Position numbers and translations under genes: made by a program. Below the pieces are notes generated by a model. That model made no database searches. It was given only the letters and a program-made list of their open reading frames with translations, and was not told the DNA's origin. DNA of 59,709 nucleotides from Bacteroidales bacterium (GTDB lineage: Bacteria > Bacteroidota > Bacteroidia > Bacteroidales > UBA932): assembly GCA_017473705.1 (NCBI GenBank), contig JAFUJQ010000021.1, positions 1-59,709 of the forward strand, in the 5' to 3' direction. Below, piece after piece: positions 9,479 through 18,556 of this stretch; the stretch's first letter is position 1; each line of letters starts with the position of its first letter.

Positions 9479-10639
9479 CTATACCCATGCGTCGAAACGG
9501 CCGTCGTCATCCGGACCTTCGTCCTCGTCGTATAGAGGTTCGTCGTCCGGGATGGCGTCATAAGCCGGGATGTGGAACATCTCTATTTCTCGCGCGAACC
9601 GTGTCAGTCGGCCATGGTTGTATGCTTCGACGGTTGCAGCAAGAAGTCTGGTGTCATGCAGTCTTGCACCATTGATCATGCAGAGGTCCATAGCCTCTTC
9701 ATTGCTCATCTGACCTAGTTGAATCTCGTTTGTCAGCAGCATGTCATACATCTTCCCGAAGCACGATGCGTGCATGAATTCAGATCCCTGGACATAGTGT
9801 CCCCAAGCTTTGACAGGATCCACAGGAACATCGATCTTTCCCTCTCTGTAGATGTCTCCAAGCAGTTCCATAGACATCGGATGGCACCACTCTGTGTTCA
9901 GTTCCAATGCATGGATTATCATCTGTCTGTATTCATCGCGGGCCTGAGTGTCTTCCGGATCGATGTCATAGTAGCTTTCGATCCTGTCAAGAATGAAGTA
10001 GTACATGCACATCGGGTCCATGGCATCATTGCCTTCCATCAATGTGTCGTTATATGCCTCATAGTCTCTGAAGCTATAGTCGTCGTTTATTCCTCTTGCC
10101 AATGCGAGATCGCCATACGCGCTATTCTCTCCGCCCGCTACAGCCTTTTCGTACCACTGCTCTGATTCCACTATCTTTCCCTCGGCCATGAGAAAATCTC
10201 CCATAAGGGCGCACCAATATGGATCTTCGCCTTGTGAGAGAAGCTGATCAAGCGTCTGCTTGACAAGGTCGATGTTCTGTCCGTATCCGTACCTGCCATA
10301 CAGAAGATTCCTGAGCTGAAACGCTACTGCACGATCACTTCTGTTATTGATGGCCTTCTCCAGAAGCTTTGCAGCCGCTACAGGATCGAAAGGCTCGATT
10401 TCTCCCCGGAACATCATTATGGCTATAGTGGCGTCTGCATCTGCCACGCCACCTTCGCTCGCCTTCTGCAGCAGTTCGTGCGCCGATGATACATAATCCT
10501 CGCACTCATGGAGATGCAGATAGATTTCCGCCAACTTGTAACAGGCGACAGGATCACCTTCCAGAGCCTGCTGCTTGATCAATTCCTTTTCTTCCTCCGA
10601 AATGGAGAGAATACCGGCCAGGGTGTAAAATTTTCTCAT
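9479..10639 (-). CDS. Sel1/TPR-like repeat protein (paralogue)
   Basis: 386 residues with Sel1-type repeats (LEGDPVACYKLAEIYL, GGVADADATIAIMMFRGE, MELLGDIYREGKIDVPVD). It aligns over its length with the 500-residue neighbour but stops in a very acidic tail (DEDEGPDDDGRFDAWV) where the neighbour continues into a TerB-like region. The pair looks like a tandem duplication. It is the first gene of the leftward group, about 120 bp after a -7 element. Confidence 0.75.
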   Translation of the reverse strand: MRKFYTLAGILSISEEEKELIKQQALEGDPVACYKLAEIYLHLHECEDYVSSAHELLQKASEGGVADADATIAIMMFRGEIEPFDPVAAAKLLEKAINNRSDRAVAFQLRNLLYGRYGYGQNIDLVKQTLDQLLSQGEDPYWCALMGDFLMAEGKIVESEQWYEKAVAGGENSAYGDLALARGINDDYSFRDYEAYNDTLMEGNDAMDPMCMYYFILDRIESYYDIDPEDTQARDEYRQMIIHALELNTEWCHPMSMELLGDIYREGKIDVPVDPVKAWGHYVQGSEFMHASCFGKMYDMLLTNEIQLGQMSNEEAMDLCMINGARLHDTRLLAATVEAYNHGRLTRFAREIEMFHIPAYDAIPDDEPLYDEDEGPDDDGRFDAWV

Positions 10640-10759
10640 AGCTAAAGGGTGTTTGTGATCAAATTCATTTCAATTGCCATAATCATGGAAGTCTCTATTC
10701 TGATGATATTGAAGTCCTGTTTCATAACCTTTCTGTCATAAATCATAATATCTTATTGG

Positions 10760-10767
10760 CAAATATA
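10760..10767 (-). promoter_or_regulatory. -7 element for the Sel1 operon
   Basis: On the minus strand TATATTTG matches TAnnTTTG, about 120 nt before the ATG at 10639; a clear -33 TTTG box is not seen. It would leave a long leader. Confidence 0.5.
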
Positions 10768-10846
10768 ATGTTTTTCCTGACAATGCTTGTGACAATGTGC
10801 ATGGAAGCGTATATACTCACCCTGTGGTCACATCCATATAAACACG

Positions 10847-10878
10847 AAAGAAGGCGACTAAATTCAGTCGCCTTCTTT
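10847..10878 (-). terminator. terminator after rplI
   Basis: Perfect 13-bp stem AAAGAAGGCGACT / AGTCGCCTTCTTT with a 6-nt loop, 22 bp beyond the rplI stop in the direction of transcription. Confidence 0.8.
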
Positions 10879-10899
10879 ATTTATTCGGTAATATTGAAA

Positions 10900-11343
10900 T
10901 TACTCAGCTACGATCTCATACTTGAAGGTACCCTTGATGTCCTTGTAGCACTTTACAGTTGCCTCGTATACACCAAGCTCCTTAGCAGCCTCAGCTACTG
11001 TGATGTCCTTCTTGTCAACCTCGATACCAGCTGCTACGAGAGCCTCAGCGAGCTGAGCTGTAGTAACTGAACCGTAGATCTTGCCAGTCTCGCTTACCTT
11101 TGCTGCAACCTTTACAGTTGTCTCTGCGAGCTTTGCTGCGAGAGCCTCTGCGTCTGCAACGAACTTAGCGATCTTGTGAGCCCTCTGACGGAGGTTCTCA
11201 GCGTGTACCTTCTTTGCAGAAGGAGTCGCCATGATTGCGAAACCCTGTGGGATAAGGTAGTTGACAGCGTATCCTGTCTTTACATTGACGATATCGTCTG
11301 CGTGGCCAAGGTTAGCCACATCCTTCTTAAGAATAATCTCCAT
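10900..11343 (-). CDS. rplI: 50S ribosomal protein L9
   Basis: 147 residues, the normal size. The N-terminal MEIILKKDVANLGHADDIVNVKTGYA is the conserved rRNA-binding domain with its GYA-NYL(I)PQG signature, followed by the long connecting helix and C-terminal domain. Third gene of the rpsF-rpsR-rplI operon, 13 bp after rpsR. Confidence 0.97.
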   Translation of the reverse strand: MEIILKKDVANLGHADDIVNVKTGYAVNYLIPQGFAIMATPSAKKVHAENLRQRAHKIAKFVADAEALAAKLAETTVKVAAKVSETGKIYGSVTTAQLAEALVAAGIEVDKKDITVAEAAKELGVYEATVKCYKDIKGTFKYEIVAE

Positions 11344-11356
11344 TTTGCTGTCCTCC

Positions 11357-11623
11357 TTATTTCAAAAGATCTGTTACGTATGGGAGAAGTGCAAGATGTC
11401 TTGCTCTCTTCACTGCCTGAGCCACCTTTCTCTGGAACTTGAGTGAAGTACCGGTGAGACGACGAGGAAGGATCTTACCCTGCTCGTTGAGGAACCTCTT
11501 GAGGAACTCTGCGTCCTTGTAATCAACATACTTGATACCAGCCTTCTTGAAGCGGCAGTACTTCTTCTTTCTAACCTCTACTGTAGGAGGGTTAAGATAA
11601 CGGATTTCATTGTTCTGTGCCAT
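11357..11623 (-). CDS. rpsR: 30S ribosomal protein S18
   Basis: 88 residues. The family signature is visible as [18 protein letters not shown], then PRRLTG and [19 protein letters not shown]. Binds S6 in the platform of the small subunit. Lies 14 bp after rpsF with no ssb gene between, as usual for Bacteroidales. Confidence 0.97.
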   Translation of the reverse strand: MAQNNEIRYLNPPTVEVRKKKYCRFKKAGIKYVDYKDAEFLKRFLNEQGKILPRRLTGTSLKFQRKVAQAVKRARHLALLPYVTDLLK

Positions 11624-11637
11624 AATTCTAGTCCTCC

Positions 11638-11976
11638 TTATTTAGCCTGTTTGTTAGCCCTTCTCTTCTCAGCATATGCAACTGCGTGCTTGTCCATTGC
11701 GAAAGTGAGGAAACGCATGATCCTCTCGTCGCGACGATACTGAGTCTCGAGTCTTGCGATCACCTGAGTGTCAGCCTTGAACTCGATGAGATAATAGAAT
11801 CCTGTTGTCTTCTTCTGGATAGGGTAAGCGAGCTGCTTGAGACCCCAGTCCTCTTCGTACACGATCTCACCGCCCTTTGCAACGATGTAGTCGATGTACT
11901 TCTTTACCGTTTCCTTCATCTGGGCCTCAGACAAAACGGGAGTAGCAATGAAAACGGTTTCGTACTGTTTAATCAT
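11638..11976 (-). CDS. rpsF: 30S ribosomal protein S6
   Basis: 112 residues. [17 protein letters not shown] and the central [24 protein letters not shown] are the canonical S6 fold and signature. First gene of the operon. Its 5' leader carries a hairpin with a UCCG bulge region, consistent with autoregulation by the S6:S18 pair. Confidence 0.97.
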   Translation of the reverse strand: MIKQYETVFIATPVLSEAQMKETVKKYIDYIVAKGGEIVYEEDWGLKQLAYPIQKKTTGFYYLIEFKADTQVIARLETQYRRDERIMRFLTFAMDKHAVAYAEKRRANKQAK

Positions 11977-12011
11977 TTTGTTTTGTAATTAATTGTTTAA
12001 TAATAATTTGC

Positions 12012-12046
12012 GCCCATTTCAGCGGACTCAATCCTCCAAAATGGGC
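12012..12046 (-). promoter_or_regulatory. probable S6:S18-binding leader hairpin of the rpsF operon
   Basis: In the transcript an outer stem GCCCAUUU/AAAUGGGC encloses GGA and UCCG segments that can pair and leave a CCG-containing bulge. Known rpsF leaders bound by S6:S18 use a conserved CCG in such a bulge. The position, between the mapped promoter and the rpsF start, fits. Assigned by eye, not by a covariance model. Confidence 0.6.
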
Positions 12047-12048
12047 TG

Positions 12049-12080
12049 CAAATATAGTTATAATAAATGATTATACCAAA
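12049..12080 (-). promoter_or_regulatory. promoter of the rpsF-rpsR-rplI operon
   Basis: Minus-strand TTTG (12077-12080), 20 nt, TATATTTG (12049-12056): an exact match to the Bacteroidetes -33/-7 promoter. Confidence 0.8.
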
Positions 12081-12088
12081 TTTTCCCG

Positions 12089-12610
12089 CTATTCTGCTGT
12101 CGCAAGCGGCGAAGGCACATTGTACACTCGGGCTGCAAGCTCCTTGTCGAGCATATACATACCATATTTATTATCCTCGACCGCCTCAAGGTTGAATATC
12201 ATCTCGCGCGCAGACTCCTCCTCCTCGATCTGTTCGTCGATGAACCATATCAGTCTGTTCTCCGATGCATAGTCCCTGTCTTCCTTTGCGATTGCAACGA
12301 GATTCTGGATGAGAGATGTCACCTTCTTCTCGTGCTCGAGAGTCTGCTTGAACATATCAAGGACAGAATCCCAGGTTGCAGGAACTGCTTCAACAGGCAG
12401 AAGCTCCACCTTTGCATCACGGGAATTGAGATAGTTCATGAAGATGCGCGCATGTGCCTGCTCTTCCTGGAACTGGATGTAGAACCAGTTCGCTACTCCC
12501 TTGTAACCCTTCGCCTCTGCATCAAGAGACATTGCAAGATAAAGATAGGCTGACCACAGCTCGGCATTCACCTGAGTGTTGATGGCGTTGTGTAATTTCT
12601 GGCTTAACAT
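12089..12610 (-). CDS. ferritin (FtnA-like)
   Basis: Iron-storage ferroxidase, 173 residues from the chosen ATG at 12610. An in-frame start at 12655 is rejected because it lies at the promoter -7 element. With the chosen start the ferroxidase ligands fall at E17, E50, H53, E94, Q127 and E130, the numbering of bacterial ferritin FtnA, and the protein begins MLSQKL as ferritins do. Cytoplasmic 24-mer that oxidises and stores Fe(II). Single gene with its own promoter. Confidence 0.95.
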   Translation of the reverse strand: MLSQKLHNAINTQVNAELWSAYLYLAMSLDAEAKGYKGVANWFYIQFQEEQAHARIFMNYLNSRDAKVELLPVEAVPATWDSVLDMFKQTLEHEKKVTSLIQNLVAIAKEDRDYASENRLIWFIDEQIEEEESAREMIFNLEAVEDNKYGMYMLDKELAARVYNVPSPLATAE

Positions 12611-12642
12611 ATTCGATTGATTTTTAGTTTTCATTTCCAATG

Positions 12643-12673
12643 CAAATATAGCCAAAATTATCCAAAATGCAAA
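12643..12673 (-). promoter_or_regulatory. ferritin promoter
   Basis: Minus-strand TTTG (12670-12673), 19 nt, TATATTTG (12643-12650), exact consensus. Predicted transcription start near 12637 gives a leader of about 27 nt to the ATG at 12610 and excludes the upstream in-frame start. Confidence 0.8.
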
Positions 12674-12807
12674 CTTATTTTGAATTATTCTAAACTAATT
12701 AGCGAAATCTCATACTGACAAAAAGTCACTTTTACATGTAAAAAGGTAGAACTTTGGAAAGAATTCGTAAATTAGCACTTTATTTCAGTACTAAACCATA
12801 CCAAAAA

Positions 12808-14193
12808 ATGTCTGAAAGCAACGGAAACTTCAAGAAGGACATGCGCCCCATCGATGTGTGGGGTCTGGCATTAGGCGCCATCATAGGCTGGGGATGCTTC
12901 GTCCTGCCCGGAAGCGCATTCCTGCCTAAAGCCGGTCCTCTGGGCACCATGGCCGGAATGCTGATAGGAGCGCTGCTCATCATCATCATAGCACTCAGCT
13001 ATGGCTATCTCATCAGGAAATACCCTATCAGCGGAGGCGAATTCATATATACAAAGGAAGCGATCGGCAAAAGGAATGCATTCGTCTGCGGATGGGGAAT
13101 GATCCTCGCCTACTGGAGCCTCATTCCGCTCAACGCGACGGCCCTCGCCCTCATAAGCCGCTTCCTCTTCCCTGGCATAGTCCAGCAGGGACTTCTATAT
13201 CAGATCGCAGGATGGGATGTATATGCGGGAGAAGTGATCCTGGCATCTGCATTCATAATAATAATGGCCGTCATCAACATCAGAGGCATCAAGCAGGCGG
13301 CGTGGCTGCAGACAGCCATATCGCTGACGCTTGTAGGATGCATCTGCATCGTGACCTTCCTCGTGATGGGAATGTCAGACTGGTCAAACCTCGAGCCCGG
13401 ATTCCCGGATGGCAGAAGATGGTGGAAGGGAGTGTTCAGTATCGTGGCCATGGCCCCATGGGCGTTCATCGGCTTCGACTGCATCCCGCAAAGTGCCGAA
13501 GAATATAACTTCAGCCACAAGAAGTCAACCGGTATCATGATTTCTGCCATCCTGGTCGCTGCAATACTTTACATCGCCGTATGCGCCGTGACTGCAGTAG
13601 GCCTGAAGCCTTGGCAAGATCTGCTTGCAGACCGCGTTAACTGGCCGACCGGACATGTAGTACGCAACACATTGGGCATGGTCGGACTTAGCATGCTCGG
13701 CATAGCAATGTTCTGTGCCGTGGTATCGGGAATGAATGCATTCTACATCTCTACTTCACGTCTTATGTACGCCATGGCGAACGAAGGAAGCCTTCCGAAA
13801 TGGTTCGCAAAGCTGTCGCCCAAATATGGCACGCCGAAGAATGCTATCATATTCGTCATGTGCGCAAGCCTTTTCGCGCCATGGTTCGGCAGGGAGATCC
13901 TCTTATGGATTGTAGACATGACAAGCGTCGGCGCAGCGATAGTATTCACATACACGACAGCTTCGGCCGCAATAATCGCAAGAAAGAAGGGCGACAGGCT
14001 GCAGATGTGGATCGGATGGATCGGCTGCATCTTCTCGCTGTTCTTCCTGTCGCTGCTGATTGTTCCCGGAATGCCGGGATATCTCTCATTCCAGAGCCGC
14101 GTCGTGCTGTTTGCATGGATCGGCATAGGTGTAATGTTTTATCTAATCATCAGAAAGAATTATGTCAAAGGACAGAACCGAATATCTGCTTAG
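12808..14193 (+). CDS. APC-superfamily amino acid permease
   Basis: 461 residues from the ATG at 12808 (MSESNGNF); an in-frame TTG at 12754 is a weaker start. About 12 hydrophobic segments, with the APC TM1 unwound-helix motif ALGAIIGWGCFVLPG near the start and ISGGEFIYTKEAIG in TM2-3. Inner-membrane amino acid or amine uptake or exchange; the substrate cannot be read from sequence. Its 3' end overlaps the next gene by 32 bp, so it is probably co-transcribed with the glycine-lipid genes, which makes glycine or a relative a possible cargo (inference). Confidence 0.82.
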   Translation: MSESNGNFKKDMRPIDVWGLALGAIIGWGCFVLPGSAFLPKAGPLGTMAGMLIGALLIIIIALSYGYLIRKYPISGGEFIYTKEAIGKRNAFVCGWGMILAYWSLIPLNATALALISRFLFPGIVQQGLLYQIAGWDVYAGEVILASAFIIIMAVINIRGIKQAAWLQTAISLTLVGCICIVTFLVMGMSDWSNLEPGFPDGRRWWKGVFSIVAMAPWAFIGFDCIPQSAEEYNFSHKKSTGIMISAILVAAILYIAVCAVTAVGLKPWQDLLADRVNWPTGHVVRNTLGMVGLSMLGIAMFCAVVSGMNAFYISTSRLMYAMANEGSLPKWFAKLSPKYGTPKNAIIFVMCASLFAPWFGREILLWIVDMTSVGAAIVFTYTTASAAIIARKKGDRLQMWIGWIGCIFSLFFLSLLIVPGMPGYLSFQSRVVLFAWIGIGVMFYLIIRKNYVKGQNRISA

Positions 14194-15007
14194 GGTGGAG
14201 GAAGTGCTGGGACCCAAGCTCATGAAGAAGCTCCCCCGCTTCGCCATCAATTTCATAAAGAGACGCATCCATCAGGATGAGATCAATGACTGCATAATGA
14301 AGGCCGAGCACTACTGCGGTGCAGGATTCTTCGAAGAGGCCCTTAAATATGTAGGCATTACATATAAGGTGCGCGGCCAGGAGAATCTCAAGCTTGACAA
14401 GAAATACCTGTTTGCATGCAACCACCCGCTCGGGGGTCCTGAAGCGCTGATCATCGGATCGCTCTTCAACAATCTCTACGGAGAGGTGTTCAAAGTGCTC
14501 ACCAACCAGCTCCTGAGGCATCTGAAGCCGCTCAAGGAGTTCTTCATCCCTGTGAATGTGGTAAGTTCAAAGCAGAGCCGTGACCTTGGTGTCAAGGTGG
14601 CCGACATGTTCAACTCGGACTCTCAGGTCCTCATCTTCCCTGCCGGCCTCTGCGCAAGGAAGATTGACGGCAAGGTGACAGAGCTGCCCTGGAAGAAGAC
14701 ATTCATCACCCAGGCCCGCAAGTATGAAAGAGACATTGTCCCGCTCCATATTTCAGGATTCAACTCCAAGAGATTCTTCTTTTTCTGCAAGCTGAGCAAG
14801 TTCCTGAGACTGAAGTTCAACCTCGGAATGATATTCCTCGTGGACGAGCTTTTCAACAAGGCAGGACAGGAATTCGTCATAACCATAGGCAAGCCGATCC
14901 CATATACCACATTCGACAAGTCGAAGACCGACCTGCAGTGGGCTGCAGACGTCAAGGATGTAGTGCAGAAGCTTTCAGAGGGCAACGGATGCCTTCCAAA
15001 CATGTAA
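14162..15007 (+). CDS. glsA: probable glycine lipid O-acyltransferase GlsA (PlsC family)
   Basis: 281 residues. The acyltransferase motif is present as CNHPLGGPEA (NHX4-type) and the second motif as IFPAGLCARK. The N-terminus (KKLPRFAINFIKRRIHQDEIND) resembles Bacteroides GlsA, which O-acylates N-acyl-3-hydroxyacyl glycine to give mature glycine lipid. The neighbour is a GlsB-like N-acyltransferase 10 bp downstream, which supports this. A general lysophospholipid acyltransferase is the alternative. Confidence 0.7.
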   Translation: MSKDRTEYLLRVEEVLGPKLMKKLPRFAINFIKRRIHQDEINDCIMKAEHYCGAGFFEEALKYVGITYKVRGQENLKLDKKYLFACNHPLGGPEALIIGSLFNNLYGEVFKVLTNQLLRHLKPLKEFFIPVNVVSSKQSRDLGVKVADMFNSDSQVLIFPAGLCARKIDGKVTELPWKKTFITQARKYERDIVPLHISGFNSKRFFFFCKLSKFLRLKFNLGMIFLVDELFNKAGQEFVITIGKPIPYTTFDKSKTDLQWAADVKDVVQKLSEGNGCLPNM

Positions 15008-15017
15008 ACTTGAAACC

Positions 15018-15950
15018 ATGTCAGTTCCAATCATAGAACCCATTGAGGTTCACCTCCTTAAAAAGGAGCTGAACCAGGAGACATTCCTCCGCAACACCAA
15101 CAGAGGAAACAATGAAATATATATAGTCAACAACGAGAACGCCCCGAATGTGCTGAGGGAGATCGGACGCCTGCGCGAGGTGTCGTTCCGCGCCGTCGGT
15201 GGCGGAAGCGGCACGGAGTGCGACCTGGACCACTTCGACCTGGAGGACAAGGCATGCTTCCAGCTGGTGGTATGGAATCCCGAGGACGAGGAGATCATCG
15301 GAGGCTACAGATTCACAAGGTGGAAGATGGCCCAGTTCCATGAAAACGGACAGCCATATGTAAACACCGAGCATCTCTTCGACTTCTCACAGGAGTTCAT
15401 AGATGAATATTTCCCATACTGCGTCGAGATGGCCCGCGCTTTCGTGCAGCCTAAATATCAGTCTGCTCTTGGAGGACGCAAGGCCCTCTTCGCGCTTGAC
15501 AACCTCTGGGACGGCATCGGCGGCATCGTGGCGACCGACCCGAGCGTGAAATATCTTGCAGGCAAGGTGACCATCTACAGTTCAAGCCCGGAGCTCAGCC
15601 GCAAGGCGATGATATACTATCTTGACAAGCATTTCGGCGACCGCAAGGGGCTGCTCACTTCCAAGAACCCGGAAAGATGGACAGAGGAACAGGAAGAATA
15701 TTTCCAGGAGATGTTCACGGGAGCAGGATACAAGGAAGACTACCAGATACTTAACAATTTCGTCAAGTCTCTCGGCGATGTGATTCCGCCGCTCATTCAC
15801 TCGTACATCGGACTGTCGGAGACTATGAAGACATTCGGAACCACATTCGACCCCGACTTCGGAGACTGTTACGACACAGCGATGATGATCACCATCGCAG
15901 ACATATACAAAGAGAAATACGACCGATATATAAGTTCATTCAATAACTAA
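15018..15950 (+). CDS. glsB: probable glycine N-acyltransferase GlsB (GNAT/OlsB-like)
   Basis: 310 residues of the OlsB/hemolysin-like GNAT family. The acyl-ACP binding core reads EIGRLREVSFRAVGGGSG, then IGGYRFTRW and EMARAFVQPKYQS. In Bacteroides the homologous enzyme links a 3-hydroxy fatty acid to glycine, the first step of glycine-lipid synthesis. Pairing with the PlsC-type gene upstream matches the known two-gene module, although here the glsA-like gene comes first. Confidence 0.75.
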   Translation: MSVPIIEPIEVHLLKKELNQETFLRNTNRGNNEIYIVNNENAPNVLREIGRLREVSFRAVGGGSGTECDLDHFDLEDKACFQLVVWNPEDEEIIGGYRFTRWKMAQFHENGQPYVNTEHLFDFSQEFIDEYFPYCVEMARAFVQPKYQSALGGRKALFALDNLWDGIGGIVATDPSVKYLAGKVTIYSSSPELSRKAMIYYLDKHFGDRKGLLTSKNPERWTEEQEEYFQEMFTGAGYKEDYQILNNFVKSLGDVIPPLIHSYIGLSETMKTFGTTFDPDFGDCYDTAMMITIADIYKEKYDRYISSFNN

Positions 15951-15953
15951 ACT

Positions 15954-17129
15954 ATGACGCAGACTTCACGTACCAGAGAGATCTGGATCGACTGGATGAG
16001 GGTGGCCGCATGCTTCATGGTCATCGTAGTACACAGCACCGAGCCTTTCTACCTCGGAGGAGACGGCTCACTCATACTTACAAAGACAGATGCCATCTGG
16101 TCATCATTCTTCGACTCTTTCGTACGCGCCTGCGTCCCTCTGTTCATCATAGCGTCCAGCTACCTGCAGTTCCCTCTGCACTACTCTGCCGGAGAGTTCC
16201 TCCGCAGGCGTGCGGTGCGGATTCTCATTCCGTTCGTGCTATGGACCGTCGTATATGCCCTCGTATGGGGCGAGCCTGTGGAGAACTTCAAGAACCTCCT
16301 GATGAACTTCAACTATGCAGCTGGACATCTATGGTTCGTATACATGCTCATAGGAGTATATATGCTGATGCCTCTGCTCTCCCCTTGGGCCGAAAAGGTC
16401 GGGAAGAAAGAGCTGCAGGTGTATCTCGGAATATGGCTCTTCACCACACTCATCCCTCTGCTCCGCGACTGGCTGTCAGGCGGCGAATTCGCCGTGATAT
16501 ATGGCCCTTCAGGACTGCCAAGGCAGACCTTGTTCCCTCTCTGGGGCGAGGCCAGCTGGAACGGATACGGTACATTCTACTACATCAGCGGATTCGTCGG
16601 ATATCTGCTCCTCGGACTCTATTTCCGCAAGTTTGTCGGAGAACTGTCATGGAAGAAGACACTTGCGATTGCCATCCCGGCATATCTGGCAGGATTTGCA
16701 ATCTCATTCGGTGGATTCCTCAGACGTGTCCTTGAGACAGCCGAGGGCACATTCCCGGTCGGAGGACTTGTAGAAAAGGCTGTCTGGTGGGAGACCACAT
16801 GGTGCAACGACACCATCGGAGTCGTCCTCATGACTGTCGCATGGGTGCTCATATTCAAGAAATGCAAGTCTGAAGGCAGATTCTACAATAAAGTGCTGCT
16901 TCCTGTGTCAAAGGCCAGCTACGGCATATATCTGTCACACCTGCTGGTCCTCGTGCCGGTCTGCGGCTGGTTCCGCAGCCACCTCGGCCTCGGCCTTGAC
17001 GGCTGCCTCGGCATATGGACCACACCTGTGCAGATAATGGCATCAGCAATTATCGGTTTCACATGCACTGCAATAGTTTCGATTCTTCTCCAGAAGATTC
17101 CTAAAGCAGGCAAATACATCGTCGGATAG
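15954..17129 (+). CDS. acyltransferase family 3 (OafA/YrhL-like) membrane protein
   Basis: 391 residues with about 10 membrane segments. The start IWIDWMRVAACFMVIVVH contains the conserved R-x10-H signature of AT3 enzymes; AVRILIPFVLW follows. These proteins move acyl groups, usually acetyl, to cell-surface glycans. It begins 3 bp after glsB, so it may share that transcript. Substrate unknown. Confidence 0.8.
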   Translation: MTQTSRTREIWIDWMRVAACFMVIVVHSTEPFYLGGDGSLILTKTDAIWSSFFDSFVRACVPLFIIASSYLQFPLHYSAGEFLRRRAVRILIPFVLWTVVYALVWGEPVENFKNLLMNFNYAAGHLWFVYMLIGVYMLMPLLSPWAEKVGKKELQVYLGIWLFTTLIPLLRDWLSGGEFAVIYGPSGLPRQTLFPLWGEASWNGYGTFYYISGFVGYLLLGLYFRKFVGELSWKKTLAIAIPAYLAGFAISFGGFLRRVLETAEGTFPVGGLVEKAVWWETTWCNDTIGVVLMTVAWVLIFKKCKSEGRFYNKVLLPVSKASYGIYLSHLLVLVPVCGWFRSHLGLGLDGCLGIWTTPVQIMASAIIGFTCTAIVSILLQKIPKAGKYIVG

Positions 17130-17139
17130 AACCTATTCA

Positions 17140-17170
17140 TTTGATATTTATATCAAAAGGGTTAACTTTG
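17140..17170 (+). promoter_or_regulatory. promoter of the SGNH-MBOAT operon
   Basis: TTTG (17140-17143), 19 nt, TAACTTTG (17163-17170), exact consensus, 27 bp before the GTG start at 17198. Confidence 0.8.
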
Positions 17171-17197
17171 CAGGCTTGAATCAAAAGTAACCCTGAA

Positions 17198-18556
17198 GTG
17201 AAACGTTACCATATCCTTATATTCATTCTTTCGGCCATCAGCGCGCTGGGGGTCATCAGCCACTTTTTCCCGCAGGAGGGCGTAAAGGTCGGCGGACTTA
17301 CCTTCAAGTTCGCCTCGCTTAAAGACGTTCTCGGCACTGAGGAGAAAGAGCCGGAAATCAACACGCCATCTCCCGAGGAACTCCTCGAGATGTACAACAA
17401 GGCGATCGCCGACGCACAAAGGGAGACCTTCGAAAGATTCTTCACAACAAGTCCGACCAGGTTCTACCTGCCGGAGGATGACTACACCTTCTTCGACACC
17501 GTCTTCACCGCATTTGAAAAGGCTGACAGCAGCAAGGTGAGAGTCGTTCACTATGGAGACTCCCAGATTGAAATCGACCGAGTGACTCACGTGATCAGGG
17601 ACACGCTTCAGAACATGTTCGGAGGTGACGGCCAGGGAATGATGCCGGGAAGAAAGCACTACACATTCAGCTCAGCGGCGGGCACTTCCGACGAAGGCAT
17701 CAGATACATGCTTTTCGGCAACAGGTACGGAGGGAACAAATATGGTCCATATGCAGATTTCGTCCGCACTTCCGGTCCTGCATCGCTGACATATCGCCAG
17801 TCTTCGTCCAAGACAGCCAAGGTCAGACGTTTCAACCAGGTAACGGTCCTTGCAGGAAACACCACAGGTAACGGATTGAGCATCTCTTGCGGCGGCAGCA
17901 CAGTCTCCTTCCCTGCCGGAGAAGACTATGTCAGAGCAGTATTCAGTGTTCCGGACAGCTCTGTCCGCACGAACGTGAAGCTGTCAGCTGCAGCGGACAT
18001 CTATGGAGTATTGCTGGACAACGAGACCGGAGTGGCAGTAGACAACGCACCGATGCGAGGATGCTCGGGAACGATATTCACCCAGATGAACAAAGGCCAG
18101 CTCGAAAGATTCTACAAAGACGAGAACGTGAAGCTGATCCTTATGCAGTATGGAGGAAACAGAGTGCCAAGCATAAAGAACTCAGCACAGATATCCAAGT
18201 ACTGCACCACATTACGAAAACAGATAAGACTTGTGCAGAGCCTGGCACCGGATGCCAGACTCGTCTTCATCGGTCCTTCAGACATGGGAAGACCGGGCAC
18301 ATATCCGGCAATCCCGGAACTGGTCGACTCCCTCAGGAGCATGGCGACCTCTGAAGGGGCTGCCTACTGGGACATCTTCGGCGCTATGGGTGGAAAGAAC
18401 TCCATGGCCACATGGGTGAACGCACGTCCTGCCCTGGCAGGTTCCGACCACATCCATTTCACAACGCGCGGTGCGGAAAAGACAGGAGAGATGATGATGC
18501 AGTCATTCAAGCTATACTATGAATACTACCTCTGGAGGAAAGAGTTCGAAGAATAA
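17198..18556 (+). CDS. SGNH/GDSL-like hydrolase, O-acetyltransferase partner of the MBOAT protein
   Basis: 452 residues, GTG start. One N-terminal membrane anchor (YHILIFILSAISALGVIS) puts the rest in the periplasm. The nucleophile block VVHYGDSQIEID and the C-terminal DHIHFTTRGAE give the Ser-Asp-His arrangement of SGNH enzymes. Its stop codon overlaps the MBOAT start (TAATG). Together they look like AlgJ/AlgI or PatB/PatA systems that acetylate a surface polysaccharide. Confidence 0.8.
   Translation: MKRYHILIFILSAISALGVISHFFPQEGVKVGGLTFKFASLKDVLGTEEKEPEINTPSPEELLEMYNKAIADAQRETFERFFTTSPTRFYLPEDDYTFFDTVFTAFEKADSSKVRVVHYGDSQIEIDRVTHVIRDTLQNMFGGDGQGMMPGRKHYTFSSAAGTSDEGIRYMLFGNRYGGNKYGPYADFVRTSGPASLTYRQSSSKTAKVRRFNQVTVLAGNTTGNGLSISCGGSTVSFPAGEDYVRAVFSVPDSSVRTNVKLSAAADIYGVLLDNETGVAVDNAPMRGCSGTIFTQMNKGQLERFYKDENVKLILMQYGGNRVPSIKNSAQISKYCTTLRKQIRLVQSLAPDARLVFIGPSDMGRPGTYPAIPELVDSLRSMATSEGAAYWDIFGAMGGKNSMATWVNARPALAGSDHIHFTTRGAEKTGEMMMQSFKLYYEYYLWRKEFEE

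Noticed and set aside
10756-11070. 104-codon plus-strand open frame over rplI
   Set aside because: Mostly antisense to rplI, and it crosses the rplI terminator.
12611-12655. Longer N-terminus for ferritin (start 12655)
   Set aside because: The start lies at the -7 element and would shift the ferroxidase residues from their usual numbering.
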